From Halorhabdus salina (GTDB taxonomy: Archaea; Halobacteriota; Halobacteria; Halobacteriales; Haloarculaceae), in NCBI RefSeq assembly GCF_013839425.1, contig NZ_JACDNP010000004.1:1-64000 (forward strand): 64,000 bases of DNA, given 5' to 3'. A program made the position numbers and the translations under genes. Shown here in pieces: positions 53,655-61,453 of the stretch; within the stretch, counting starts at the first letter, position 1; each line of letters opens with the position of its first letter. The notes under the pieces were generated by a model that searched no databases, was not told the origin of the DNA, and worked only from the letters and a program-made list of their open reading frames with translations.

Positions 53655-54316
53655 ACGCTCGCCACCTCCTCGATCAGCGCTGTCCCACGAACACGCTCGA
53701 TCTCCTCACGAGCGAAGCCCAGCTCCGTGCCGATCGAAAAGTCGTTCGCGATCTCGACGTCGCTGCTGTCGTCGGCCGACTCCTCGATCCGCCGGAGGAG
53801 GCTGTCGATCCCCTCGACGATCTCGTCCAGGTTGTCCGGCGGGCGCTCGCCCTCGACGATCCGGCACAGCTCGATGTGCAGGGCCCACGCGCCGCCGACG
53901 ATCTGGTTATCGCTCGTCTCCTCGACAGCGTCAGCGAGCCGCTCGGCCGCCCGCTCGAAAACGGCCTCGGGCAACTGCTCGCGAACAGCGTCCTCGAGGT
54001 CCTCGCGGGTTGTCTCCTCGGCCGCGGGGAGATCGTCCTTGCCGTACAGGAGGCTCGTGTTCGTGGCGATCTCGAGCTCGTCGGCGAGCCTCCAGATACA
54101 GGCCGGGATCTGGCCCAGGTCCGTCGCGACGCTCGTGAAGTCCTGGCAGAAGCCGCCGCCGGTCTCGCGATGGCGGCCACAGAGCGGCCGGCCGCAGGAC
54201 TGGCAGCGGTCGAGTGCCTCGTCGCCGCACTCGATACAGCGGTTTTCGAAGTCGATGCTCGTGTCGTCTCGTCGGTCGCGCTCTCGCTCGACGACGAGTT
54301 CGGATGGAATTGTCAT
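53651..54316 (-). CDS. B-box-like zinc-finger protein of the integrase operon
   Basis: 221 aa from ATG 54316 (MTIPSELVVERERDRR). Residues ~27-60 hold a zinc-finger of B-box/HIT type (CIECGDEALDRCQSCGRPLC, then GRHRETGGGFC). The remaining ~150 residues are helical and acidic, with no recognised motif (SLLYGKDDLPAAEETTRED, GGAWALHIELCRIVEGER). The finger may mediate contact with protein or nucleic acid. It is the second gene of the operon. Confidence 0.7.
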   Translation of the reverse strand: MTIPSELVVERERDRRDDTSIDFENRCIECGDEALDRCQSCGRPLCGRHRETGGGFCQDFTSVATDLGQIPACIWRLADELEIATNTSLLYGKDDLPAAEETTREDLEDAVREQLPEAVFERAAERLADAVEETSDNQIVGGAWALHIELCRIVEGERPPDNLDEIVEGIDSLLRRIEESADDSSDVEIANDFSIGTELGFAREEIERVRGTALIEEVASV

Positions 54317-54504
54317 AGTGAATCGTTGATCAGCAGTTGGCTCGCGCCGACGCGACACCCGCATGGCTGGGCGACGTGGATCGTCGGGCCGCGCGTCTCG
54401 ATCGCGTCGATCGAGGTCCCGCAGCGCGGGCACTCGGTCGGCTGGTCGATCGTCGAATCAGGCCGAAGGCAGTCTTTTTCTGCCCAGGTAGCGTGGGTTT
54501 GCAT
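54313..54504 (-). CDS. First gene of integrase operon: small zinc-ribbon protein
   Basis: 63 aa from ATG 54504 (MQTHATWAEKDCLRPDS); an upstream start at 54585 is less likely. ECPRCGTSIDAIETRG and QPCGCRVGASQ give a CxxC...CxC zinc ribbon. The stop overlaps the next gene by ATGA. The promoter lies between this gene and the divergent winged-helix gene at 54672. Confidence 0.6.
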   Translation of the reverse strand: MQTHATWAEKDCLRPDSTIDQPTECPRCGTSIDAIETRGPTIHVAQPCGCRVGASQLLINDSL

Positions 54505-54612
54505 AGGTCGTTGGGTCGACCGACGCGGCACCGTGCTGGACTCACGGTGTCGCAAACCCGGTTTTTCCACACCGAGTAGGGACACCCTACCGAGTGCCGC
54601 GTCGGTCTGAGT

Positions 54613-54682
54613 GAGACGTTATGTCCCAAGAACTTAGTATTTTGGTATGCTACGTCTAGATATGAGACAATATGTTTCAAGA
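54613..54682. promoter_or_regulatory. Direct repeats at the divergent promoter (operator candidates)
   Basis: GAGAC-NN-TATGT-NN-CAAGA occurs at 54613-54631 and 54664-54682, 51 bp apart, between the leftward operon and the rightward regulator gene. The second copy covers the regulator's start codon, as an autorepression site would. The intervening TAGTATTTTGGTATGC is AT-rich and may contain the TATA elements. Confidence 0.5.
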
Positions 54683-55025
54683 TGATAACACATCGGCAAA
54701 AGTAAATGCTATCCGCTGGTTGTTCGAGAAAATGCGGGACCGGAAATCTTGGATGAACAAAGCCTCCGATCCTGTTCTCGAACTTCTTTCTGAGGAGTTC
54801 GCGCTGAATGCCCGTTCTATCTGGTACACTCTTCAATATCGCGTACCGGACGAGAGTTCGGCTCCGGGACGAAGTACGGTTTACCGCGCTCTCGAAAATC
54901 TCGAAGAGCATGGGTTCGTCCGCCCACTTGAACAGAACAACTCGTATTACGTCATCACAGAACGCGGTGAAGCCTATTTGAGAGGTGAACGAATCGAATC
55001 TCTCGATGAACCGAGCGAGTCCTGA
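54672..55025 (+). CDS. Winged-helix regulator of the mobile element
   Basis: 117 aa. N-terminal helices with a winged helix in the middle: LLSEEFALNARSIWYTLQYR, then SSAPGRSTVYRALENLEEHG and the wing FVRPLEQNNSYYVITERGEAY. It resembles PadR/MarR-like and viral repressor-type regulators. Divergent from the zinc-finger/integrase operon with operator-like repeats between them, so it is likely to control excision and its own synthesis. The region is AT-richer than the core chromosome. Confidence 0.75.
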   Translation: MFQDDNTSAKVNAIRWLFEKMRDRKSWMNKASDPVLELLSEEFALNARSIWYTLQYRVPDESSAPGRSTVYRALENLEEHGFVRPLEQNNSYYVITERGEAYLRGERIESLDEPSES

Positions 55026-55058
55026 CCTTTTTACGGGAGAGCGCGGGCAGCGAGGGCC

Positions 55059-55247
55059 ATGCCCGAATACCACCCTCAAGACTGGCTGTTGATCGTCGAG
55101 GCGCTCGTCAGCTGGGCAGGGAACGCGAACGATCTCGATACCCCCCGCCAACGGCGCGCGTGGGCGCTTGCGGAGGAGATCGCCGCCGAGCAGGGACTCG
55201 CGCCTGGTGAAGCGCTGCTCCAGGTCGACGACGACTGGAGCGGGTGA
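55059..55247 (+). CDS. 62-aa acidic protein
   Basis: MPEYHPQDWLLIVEALVSWA at the start, then LDTPRQRRAWALAEEIAAEQ. It looks like a compact two-helix protein with a conserved Trp pattern, of a type common in haloarchaeal plasmids and proviruses. It lies 33 nt after the regulator gene. Function unknown. Confidence 0.6.
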   Translation: MPEYHPQDWLLIVEALVSWAGNANDLDTPRQRRAWALAEEIAAEQGLAPGEALLQVDDDWSG

Positions 55248-55301
55248 CGCCCAATCGCGAGTGCTGCGGCTCGACGTCGAGGAGACTGCTTGAATCATGA
55301 G

Positions 55302-55565
55302 TTAGTCGGCCGCCACTTCCCGGGAGTTCGGGTCTTTGATCTGGAGATCGTCGCGCGTTACCTTCTCGCCGGTCTTCTGATCGATCAGGTGATCGTGGAC
55401 GCTCTGGGCGTCAGCACCAGCATCGAGATTGCGCTTACAAGTCCGACAACTGAAGACACCGTCCCAGACGCGCCAGTCGTTGTGCCCTTCTGGGCAGGTG
55501 AAGCGCCATTTATCGACCTTGTCCTTGATGACAAATTCCGGCTCGTGCGTCGATTGGACCGACAT
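55302..55565 (-). CDS. Zinc-ribbon protein of the mobile element
   Basis: 87 aa. EFVIKDKVDKWRFTCPEGHN followed by DWRVWDGVFSCRTCKRNLDA gives a Cys/His zinc ribbon (C-x3-H ... CxxC) of the kind found in provirus proteins. The C-terminal half is hydrophilic with DHLIDQKTGEKVTRDDLQI. It is on the strand opposite to its neighbours, so it has its own promoter. Confidence 0.65.
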   Translation of the reverse strand: MSVQSTHEPEFVIKDKVDKWRFTCPEGHNDWRVWDGVFSCRTCKRNLDAGADAQSVHDHLIDQKTGEKVTRDDLQIKDPNSREVAAD

Positions 55566-55709
55566 ATGCCGACAGAGATTGCCGGTTGTATAAGAGGAAA
55601 CCCGAGGACGGAGTGAAAGTGAAAGTAAGCGGTGACGGCCATATTCGACCGATGCAAGATATGTAACCCATCATTTATTTCCATTGCCAGAGTGAAGGTT
55701 TGGAAAGAA

Positions 55710-56969
55710 ATGAATCGACGAGAGTATCTGGCATCAGTTGGCGTCGCTATTGGTGCTCTCTCAGGATGCTTGAGTTCAGGAAAAACGAGATCGACTACAC
55801 AAAGAACTCAATCGATATCGAAACACAGTGCGACAGAGACGATAACGACCGAACAGAGAACTCCATCACCAACCGAAGCGACGGAAAGTCCGACAGAAAC
55901 TACTGCGAACTCGCAGGAGAAAACCACTGTCTCACAAGAAACGACTGTTACTGCTGGATGGCCTCAGAGAGGATATGACAATCGCCGCTCTCGATATAAT
56001 CGCAAATCCCGTGTTCCAGATGAGCCCACAGAGGCCTGGAAATTGTCGTTTGAAGGCGATACGTACACTACTATTGTCTCAAATCGTGCATTGATTGTTC
56101 AGGAGCCGAACCATATCGGTGCTTTTGACATGGATGAGGGGGAGCGCCTCTGGAGAAAAGAGGTGCCTGGAACGAGAACGAATGATTCATTGGTCGCTAA
56201 AGACGGGATTGTGTACTACGTCGGCCGATCCGAAAAGAGTCATTTTGATCAGTCCCAGGCAGGATCATTAGTTGCAGTTGACGCACGATCAGGCCAGCAG
56301 CAGTGGTCTCTGTCTGGGCCAGATATGGGAAAAGGATACGGAGCAGTCGAATACGCTGGTGATCTGTTCCTTGATGGCGAAAAATTACAGCGGGTCGATC
56401 CCGACTCGAAGAAGATCGTTTGGGAAGTCCAAGCGCCGAACGGTGGTTCATTCAAGGATTGCCTCGTCGCTAATGATATCGTCTACACAAGAGACTACGA
56501 GCAAAATGAATTTATGGCATTTGAGGCTGCCAGTGGTACGGAAATCAAACGCTGGGGTGTGGACCGGATCCGAATATGGATGCATATGAAATATTGGGAT
56601 GAGACTATGTATTCTGGTCAACATTCTATTTCTCAGGGGGAGTACGTAGAACAAGCATTCTGGCCGTTAGAGTGTTTCACGCCGTCGAAAGCACTTGGCC
56701 CAAATTTTGGCAGTGACGGAGTAAGACTATTTGATGAAGAGGGAGAGACGATTTGGACGATATCGCCAGAAGAAAGCGTGTTTTCAGGAGTTATAGCCGA
56801 TAAAAATATTCTAATCACAGCAGGAAACTCCGTTCGCTGCCATCAGATGGAAAACGGGGAAGAAGTGTGGTCCCGGCAATCAGATGCTGGAATGCTTGAC
56901 TGTATAGTAGCAGAAGACTCTGTTCTGGCCTTTACAGATGATTCTGAAGAGATTATTTGCTATCGATAA
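55710..56969 (+). CDS. PQQ-type beta-propeller lipoprotein
   Basis: 419 aa from ATG 55710. A short Tat/lipobox signal (MNRREYLASVGVAIGALSGC) and a Thr/Ser-rich stalk of ~60 residues precede a beta-propeller with PQQ-like repeats (DMDEGERLWRKEVP, DARSGQQQWSLSGPD, DPDSKKIVWEVQAPN, MENGEEVWSRQSD). Lower GC and ordinary (not strongly acidic) composition mark it as cargo of the mobile region. Surface location is likely; the binding target is unknown. Confidence 0.78.
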   Translation: MNRREYLASVGVAIGALSGCLSSGKTRSTTQRTQSISKHSATETITTEQRTPSPTEATESPTETTANSQEKTTVSQETTVTAGWPQRGYDNRRSRYNRKSRVPDEPTEAWKLSFEGDTYTTIVSNRALIVQEPNHIGAFDMDEGERLWRKEVPGTRTNDSLVAKDGIVYYVGRSEKSHFDQSQAGSLVAVDARSGQQQWSLSGPDMGKGYGAVEYAGDLFLDGEKLQRVDPDSKKIVWEVQAPNGGSFKDCLVANDIVYTRDYEQNEFMAFEAASGTEIKRWGVDRIRIWMHMKYWDETMYSGQHSISQGEYVEQAFWPLECFTPSKALGPNFGSDGVRLFDEEGETIWTISPEESVFSGVIADKNILITAGNSVRCHQMENGEEVWSRQSDAGMLDCIVAEDSVLAFTDDSEEIICYR

Positions 56970-57113
56970 ATGTCGTCGAATGGGGTGACTGTAGGAGGAC
57001 ATTGCGTGTTTCTATACTAACGTGCAAAACCAGGGCCGAATTACCCTCGAAATCGGGACGATATCCCCGATGGCCACCACCACTAAGTGCGTGAAAGACA
57101 TGAGTATCATGCA

Positions 57114-57719
57114 ATGCGAACTGAGCGAAACAAGGACGGCTCATGGAACGTGTGGATGTCTCGCGACGAGTACCAGGTGCTCCCTCGCGAGGCCGAGACC
57201 TTCGAGCGCGAAGTGGCGATCCGGTTGATGGGAGACTGTGGTCTTCGCGTCCAGGAGGTTCTCGACGTCAAGCCGAAGCACATCCAGCGGATGAGCGACG
57301 GTGAGCACTTCGAGCTCGAAGTCGTCGCCGGGAAAGACACGACCGGCGAATACGACGAAGGGAAACATCGAGAGACGTGGCTTCCTCGCGATGTCGAAGC
57401 AACGATCAACCGCTACATTCAGGAGGCCGGACTCGACGAGAACGACGCGCTCGTTCCGCGATCAAAGCGAACTGTGCAGTACTGGGTTGAGGACGCCGCG
57501 AAGCGTGCGGCCGAAGAGACTGGCGACCAGGACTACCAACGGGTCAGCACGCACGACCTTCGGCGCTGCTGGGCCAATCACCTACTGGTCGAGGAAAACG
57601 TCTCTCCGCGGATCGTGATGGCTCTCGGCGGCTGGAGTAGTTACGACGCGATCGAGCCGTATCTTGCTGCACCGACCGAAGAAAACATTATCTCATCGAT
57701 GGACTCAGTCGCGCTGTGA
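57114..57719 (+). CDS. Catalytic-core tyrosine recombinase
   Basis: 201 aa from ATG 57114 (MRTERNKDGSWNVWMSRDEY). The core domain is complete: GDCGLRVQEVLDVKPKHI with the first Arg, VSTHDLRRCWANHLL with H-x-x-R, and GGWSSYDAIEPYL with the Tyr. The N-terminal core-binding domain of full integrases is absent, as in several haloarchaeal virus and plasmid integrases. It is a second integrase, 5.7 kb from the first, and may belong to a different element or serve as a resolvase. Confidence 0.85.
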   Translation: MRTERNKDGSWNVWMSRDEYQVLPREAETFEREVAIRLMGDCGLRVQEVLDVKPKHIQRMSDGEHFELEVVAGKDTTGEYDEGKHRETWLPRDVEATINRYIQEAGLDENDALVPRSKRTVQYWVEDAAKRAAEETGDQDYQRVSTHDLRRCWANHLLVEENVSPRIVMALGGWSSYDAIEPYLAAPTEENIISSMDSVAL

Positions 57720-57722
57720 ACG

Positions 57723-57890
57723 TTAGTCCAGAGAAAACGTAATCTTACCCGAATCGCTGTCGTACTGGGAGATGGCGATATCGTCCTCGTCAGTGATATC
57801 GTGCTGCTCGAGGACATCGGCAGGAAGAGTGATGCCCAGCGAGTCGCCAAATCGCTGAACCGAGCGTGAGAGCGGTTTTCGTGAACCCAT
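57723..57890 (-). CDS. AbrB/SpoVT-type DNA-binding protein
   Basis: 55 aa from ATG 57890 (MGSRKPLSRSVQRFGDSLGI). The swapped-hairpin signature is SVQRFGDSLGITLPADVLEQHDI, followed by ISQYDSDSGKITFSLD. Small AbrB proteins act as transition regulators or antitoxins; no toxin gene adjoins it. Immediately upstream are three copies of ATTGAATAC, which may be its operator. It converges with the core integrase gene (3 nt between the stops). Confidence 0.75.
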   Translation of the reverse strand: MGSRKPLSRSVQRFGDSLGITLPADVLEQHDITDEDDIAISQYDSDSGKITFSLD

Positions 57891-57943
57891 ACACGATGCA
57901 TCGCGGTTGTTGAGAAAAAAGATTGCCATCATCAGATATCCTA

Positions 57944-57982
57944 TACTGATTGAATACCCAATTGAATACTGATTGAATACCC
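57944..57982. repeat. Iteron-like direct repeats
   Basis: TACTGATTGAATACCC occurs at 57944-57959 and 57967-57982 (23-bp period), with a further ATTGAATAC copy at 57961-57969 between them. They lie 54 nt upstream of the AbrB-like start and 80 nt upstream of the next rightward gene. Either an operator for the AbrB-like protein or iterons of an element origin fits. Confidence 0.55.
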
Positions 57983-58062
57983 CATTAGAGTCCCTCTTTT
58001 GAGGGATTAGCCACCTGTCGGGCGTAGCTCGCGCGATGAAACGAGCGCGCGAGCGGGTATCA

Positions 58063-58236
58063 ATGACAGATGGAGAGTCCGGCCCTGAACGGCCGGATGG
58101 CCCGCGAAACCGCGGGCTTCGGTCGAGCGGTATCGAGTATCTAACCGATGCGCAACGGCGCGCGCGAGATCGCGTCACGCTGTCGGGCGCGAGTCGCGAT
58201 CTTTCGAGTGCGCTGCTGGCAGGAGGTCCTCAATGA
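58063..58236 (+). CDS. Small leader gene of the membrane-protein cassette
   Basis: 57 aa from ATG 58063 (MTDGESGPERPDGPRNRGLR; an ATG at 58036 is also possible). Arg/Gly-rich, soluble, with RSSGIEYLTDAQRRARDRVT. Its stop overlaps the next start (ATGA), which argues that it is real and translated with the cassette. No family recognised. Confidence 0.55.
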   Translation: MTDGESGPERPDGPRNRGLRSSGIEYLTDAQRRARDRVTLSGASRDLSSALLAGGPQ

Positions 58237-59708
58237 GACGCGCTTTTTCAGCGTTCGTGGCGGCGCTGGTCGTACTGTCGGCGGTGGGTGTCGCAGCTGC
58301 GGCGGCTGGCCTGGCGTTCACGGGCGACGATGCAGCGCCGAACCCGTACGTCGACGAGGATGCGCTGACCAAGCAGGTCCACGACGTCGCCTGGGACGAC
58401 CCGCTGCAGTACGAAGGTGACGACGGGAGTCTCGCAACACTCGACGCGACGGTCAACGAGTCGGCAGACAATCCGTACTCGCTGACTGTCACTGACATCG
58501 ACTTCGACGACGCGGACGAGTTCCCGCGCAAGGACTCGGAGACCGATAACTCGGCGTCCGCGCTGGACGCGAGCGAGTGGACGAAGGACATGGCGTCATC
58601 GACGGGCTCGGCGACGATCGCCGACGCAACGACGGCACCGAACGTCGACGCGCTCAACCTGGCTGTCTCTGGCCAGTCCAGCGGCGACACGGCAGTCCTC
58701 TCGTACAGTAACGTCTCGCTCACCTCGGACGTCGAGAAGCGCTACCTGCAGGTGGCGGCGGACGTCAACTCGATCGGATCGAGTACGGACGCCGTCCTCC
58801 GTCTGAACGACTCTGACGGCGATTACGTCGAAGTGACGCTCGCGAACTCGACCATGGATGCTGCCTCGAGCACGGTCGTCGCGAACAGCACGACCGAGGG
58901 AGCAGTCCTACAGTATCAGATTGGTCAGCTCACAACGCAGGGTAGTGGCGACGGCGTGATGGGCGAACTGCAGTCGATTAGCGTGCGCGTCAACGACGGC
59001 GATGTCGACGTCGACGTGTCGCTGCTCAACGCCGAGCGGATGTCGATGTACGGCTTCGGCGAGCAGCTGAAGGATACGGACAGCGATGACGATCTGGAAA
59101 CGGTCACGATCGAGGAGCCGACCGGCACGGTCGACGTCCACAGTCTAACCACCTTCGGGCCGGCCCTCTCGAACGCGACGATCCACGGCGTGTCGATGCC
59201 GGTCCAGCACCGGGCCGCGGATCTGGCTGCCGAGGACGTCTCCGTGTCGTTCAACGAGTCGGACAAGTACCCCGGCTACGACTACATCGCTGAGATCAAT
59301 TACCGAATCGACGTCGAATCGGCGTACGATCTCTCACACTCGGGTCTGGCACTCCAGCAGGAGCAGAAGTGGCCGTCCGATCGCTACCTCTCGATCGAGA
59401 TCGCCGAGGGGACTGGCGACACGGCCTTCGATGACGTCAGCTCCTGGACGGACGTCACGAGCAAGGTCAGCAGCGAGGGCAACCTGCTGACGCTCGACGA
59501 CACGATCCAGCCGGGCCAGAAGATCTCGATCCGCGAGCGCCTGCGAATCACTGAGGATGACCGCTCTGCGATGACGCTCTCCGGCGGTGCCGGCGCGATC
59601 ATGGGCGGCGGTGGGAGCGGCGGTCTCTTCGGCGGGATCTTCAACGCCTTCACGGGCGCGATCGCTGGCGTGCTCGGGTTCTTTGGCATCAAACTCCGTG
59701 GGAGCTGA
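58233..59708 (+). CDS. Large surface protein with signal peptide and C-terminal membrane anchor
   Basis: 491 aa. A signal peptide (FSAFVAALVVLSAVGVAAAA) leads into an acidic beta-rich ectodomain of ~420 residues with many Asn-x-Ser/Thr sequons. The C-terminus has a Gly-rich hinge (GAGAIMGGGGSGGLFGGIFN) and a hydrophobic anchor (GAIAGVLGFFGIKL). This layout resembles spike or envelope proteins of haloarchaeal pleomorphic viruses, but I see no specific match. It opens a run of at least seven membrane proteins with almost no gaps. Confidence 0.75.
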   Translation: MRRAFSAFVAALVVLSAVGVAAAAAGLAFTGDDAAPNPYVDEDALTKQVHDVAWDDPLQYEGDDGSLATLDATVNESADNPYSLTVTDIDFDDADEFPRKDSETDNSASALDASEWTKDMASSTGSATIADATTAPNVDALNLAVSGQSSGDTAVLSYSNVSLTSDVEKRYLQVAADVNSIGSSTDAVLRLNDSDGDYVEVTLANSTMDAASSTVVANSTTEGAVLQYQIGQLTTQGSGDGVMGELQSISVRVNDGDVDVDVSLLNAERMSMYGFGEQLKDTDSDDDLETVTIEEPTGTVDVHSLTTFGPALSNATIHGVSMPVQHRAADLAAEDVSVSFNESDKYPGYDYIAEINYRIDVESAYDLSHSGLALQQEQKWPSDRYLSIEIAEGTGDTAFDDVSSWTDVTSKVSSEGNLLTLDDTIQPGQKISIRERLRITEDDRSAMTLSGGAGAIMGGGGSGGLFGGIFNAFTGAIAGVLGFFGIKLRGS

Positions 59709-59713
59709 TCGTC

Positions 59714-60127
59714 ATGTCAGAGAGTAGTAGTAGTGCCGGGATCCCATCGCCGACGGATCTCGTTGGCAAGTACAAGAACGTGCCGACGGCGATCAGCAAG
59801 GGCCTCGTCGGCGTTGTGATGGCGTTCATTTACCTGGTCGTCGCTCCGGTACAGGCGGGCGCGAACTCGATGTGGAATATCATCGTCGACTTCGGTGATT
59901 CGATCGCCGCGTTCATGTCGTCAATACCGCAAGGGGCGGCAGATATCATCACGGCGGGAGCGACAGAAACAGAACAGTCGCTGTCGGGATTTACCGCATT
60001 CATCCTCGCGCTGGTACTGGTGTTCATCGCGGCCTGGCTGTTTGCGTTCATGCGCGACCAGCTGGACGCGGACATCCCGTTCACGGGGATGCGGATCCCG
60101 TTCCTGGGCGACGACGAGGAGGACTGA
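59714..60127 (+). CDS. Cassette membrane protein A (2-3 TM)
   Basis: 137 aa. After a polar start (MSESSSSAGIPSPTDLVGKY) there is a TM helix (GLVGVVMAFIYLVVAPVQAG), an amphipathic middle and a second TM helix (FTAFILALVLVFIAAWLFAF), then an acidic end. The same pattern appears in the gene at 60200 (PKLVKLGIAIVVGFIMAVF, FIVALVFVFVIAWVFSMV), so these two are diverged duplicates. Confidence 0.7.
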   Translation: MSESSSSAGIPSPTDLVGKYKNVPTAISKGLVGVVMAFIYLVVAPVQAGANSMWNIIVDFGDSIAAFMSSIPQGAADIITAGATETEQSLSGFTAFILALVLVFIAAWLFAFMRDQLDADIPFTGMRIPFLGDDEED

Positions 60128-60132
60128 TCAGC

Positions 60133-60210
60133 ATGAGCGCTGTCGACCGCTGTCCAATGCTCGCGGTCGAACAGCGATATCTCAACCGGGGGTTCACAGA
60201 TGGCCAGTGA
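60133..60210 (+). CDS. Possible 25-aa micro-ORF linking two cassette genes
   Basis: ATG 60133 begins MSAVDRCPMLAVEQRYLNRG and ends at TGA 60208, overlapping the start at 60200. It fills the only sizeable gap in this part of the cassette. It could be a translated leader for coupling or simply chance; no other support. Confidence 0.25.
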   Translation: MSAVDRCPMLAVEQRYLNRGFTDGQ

Positions 60211-60583
60211 CGGTCGTGACGTCCAGGAGTACATTTCTGGCCTATCGAGCGGAGATGGAGCCTTCGATGTCGGTGACAGTATCCCGGCTCCGAAGCTCGT
60301 CAAACTCGGGATTGCGATCGTCGTCGGGTTCATCATGGCCGTCTTTTACGGTGCCGTCTCGATCGTCCGACAGCTCGGCGTCGGCGCTGCCGAAGCGGTC
60401 GCTGGCATCGGCGAGTTCGGTGTGTCCCTCGCGACGGTCCTGATAAGCCCGGAAAAGGACGTTGAAGCAGCCTGGATTACAGCTGGCTCTCAGTTAGACG
60501 GCCGGCTCGCATTCATCGTTGCACTGGTATTCGTGTTCGTGATCGCCTGGGTCTTTTCGATGGTGGTGAGTCGGTATGTCTGA
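60200..60583 (+). CDS. Cassette membrane protein B (2-3 TM)
   Basis: 127 aa, starting MASDGRDVQEYISGLSSGDG. TM helices PKLVKLGIAIVVGFIMAVFY and LAFIVALVFVFVIAWVFSMV bracket a segment rich in Gly and Ala (GVGAAEAVAGIGEFGVSLA). It looks like a paralogue of protein A. Its stop overlaps the next start (ATGTCTGA). Confidence 0.7.
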   Translation: MASDGRDVQEYISGLSSGDGAFDVGDSIPAPKLVKLGIAIVVGFIMAVFYGAVSIVRQLGVGAAEAVAGIGEFGVSLATVLISPEKDVEAAWITAGSQLDGRLAFIVALVFVFVIAWVFSMVVSRYV

Positions 60584-61178
60584 TTCGGGCGACTTCGATC
60601 CGAGCAAAGATTACGACGGCGATGGGACGGCGTTCGAAAATGAGCCCCCGTCTGAGCAGCAGAAGATTCTCCAGAACGCGATTAGCGGCGCTGGTGGCGC
60701 AGTTAGTGGGACCGTCTCAGAAGCAGTTTCGTGGCTGAAGAACAACGTCGACAGCCTGAAGACGTTCGTCAGTAATCCGGCTGGCGTCGTCCTGGCGGCG
60801 ATCCTCGGAACGGTCATCGGCTGGGTACTCCGTGCAGCTGAGTTGCTCGTCGAGGCGGTGATGCTCGTGTTCGGATACACTCGCGGCGATGGCGAGTGGA
60901 TCCTCACGGGTAACAACGTGGTTGGCCTCGCCGATCTCCCGGCGATGCTCTGGGATGCTGTGATGGCACCAGTCGCGAGTTTCCAAGTCCAGCAGACACT
61001 CCTCGGGCCGTTCTACACGTTCAACGACCAGATCGCCGACGCGGCTGCGACGTGGGGCCTCACTGGCCTCCCGATCATCACGGTCCTGTGGGCCCTCGAG
61101 ATACTGCTGGTCCTGTGGATCGTGTCGGCCCTCGCGAGCCGTGTCTTCCCGCCACTCCGGAGGTTGTCTCCCCTATGA
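60576..61178 (+). CDS. Cassette membrane protein C (3-4 TM)
   Basis: 200 aa. A polar N-terminus (MSDSGDFDPSKDYDGDGTAF, with a possible Ca-binding DxDGDG motif) is followed by a helical segment and at least three TM helices (VVLAAILGTVIGWVLRAAEL, VEAVMLVFGYTRGDG, PIITVLWALEILLVLWIVSA). The basic end FPPLRRLSPL overlaps the next gene by ATGA. Confidence 0.7.
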   Translation: MSDSGDFDPSKDYDGDGTAFENEPPSEQQKILQNAISGAGGAVSGTVSEAVSWLKNNVDSLKTFVSNPAGVVLAAILGTVIGWVLRAAELLVEAVMLVFGYTRGDGEWILTGNNVVGLADLPAMLWDAVMAPVASFQVQQTLLGPFYTFNDQIADAAATWGLTGLPIITVLWALEILLVLWIVSALASRVFPPLRRLSPL

Positions 61179-61453
61179 GTAAGGTACGCAAAACACTGCA
61201 GTCGCTCCCGCTGGTCGGCACGCTCCTGCTGGTACTCCTGCACTGGATCGGCATGATCGAACCCGTGTGGGCGTTCCTGGCGGCGACCAAGCACCTGTGG
61301 TTCTCGATGGCGACGACGTTCGGTTCGCTCGTCGCTCCGGAACTTGGCATTCCCACGATCGGGATGTCGATCGCGGTCGGTGCTGGCGTGCTGTACGTGC
61401 TGATCCTGCTGGAGCGGTTCTCAGACCGGTTATCACAATGGATGGATCGATGA
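61175..61453 (+). CDS. Cassette membrane protein D (2 TM)
   Basis: 92 aa from ATG 61175 (MSKVRKTLQSLPLVGTLLLV). Two hydrophobic segments; IEPVWAFLAATKHLWFSMAT between them is aromatic-rich. The second helix (IGMSIAVGAGVLYVLILLE) is followed by a basic/polar tail. It overlaps the upstream gene by ATGA. Confidence 0.7.
   Translation: MSKVRKTLQSLPLVGTLLLVLLHWIGMIEPVWAFLAATKHLWFSMATTFGSLVAPELGIPTIGMSIAVGAGVLYVLILLERFSDRLSQWMDR

Noticed and set aside
57944..57982. CRISPR-like array
   Set aside because: Only two full copies with a 7-bp gap, so spacers are far too short; iterons or an operator fit better.
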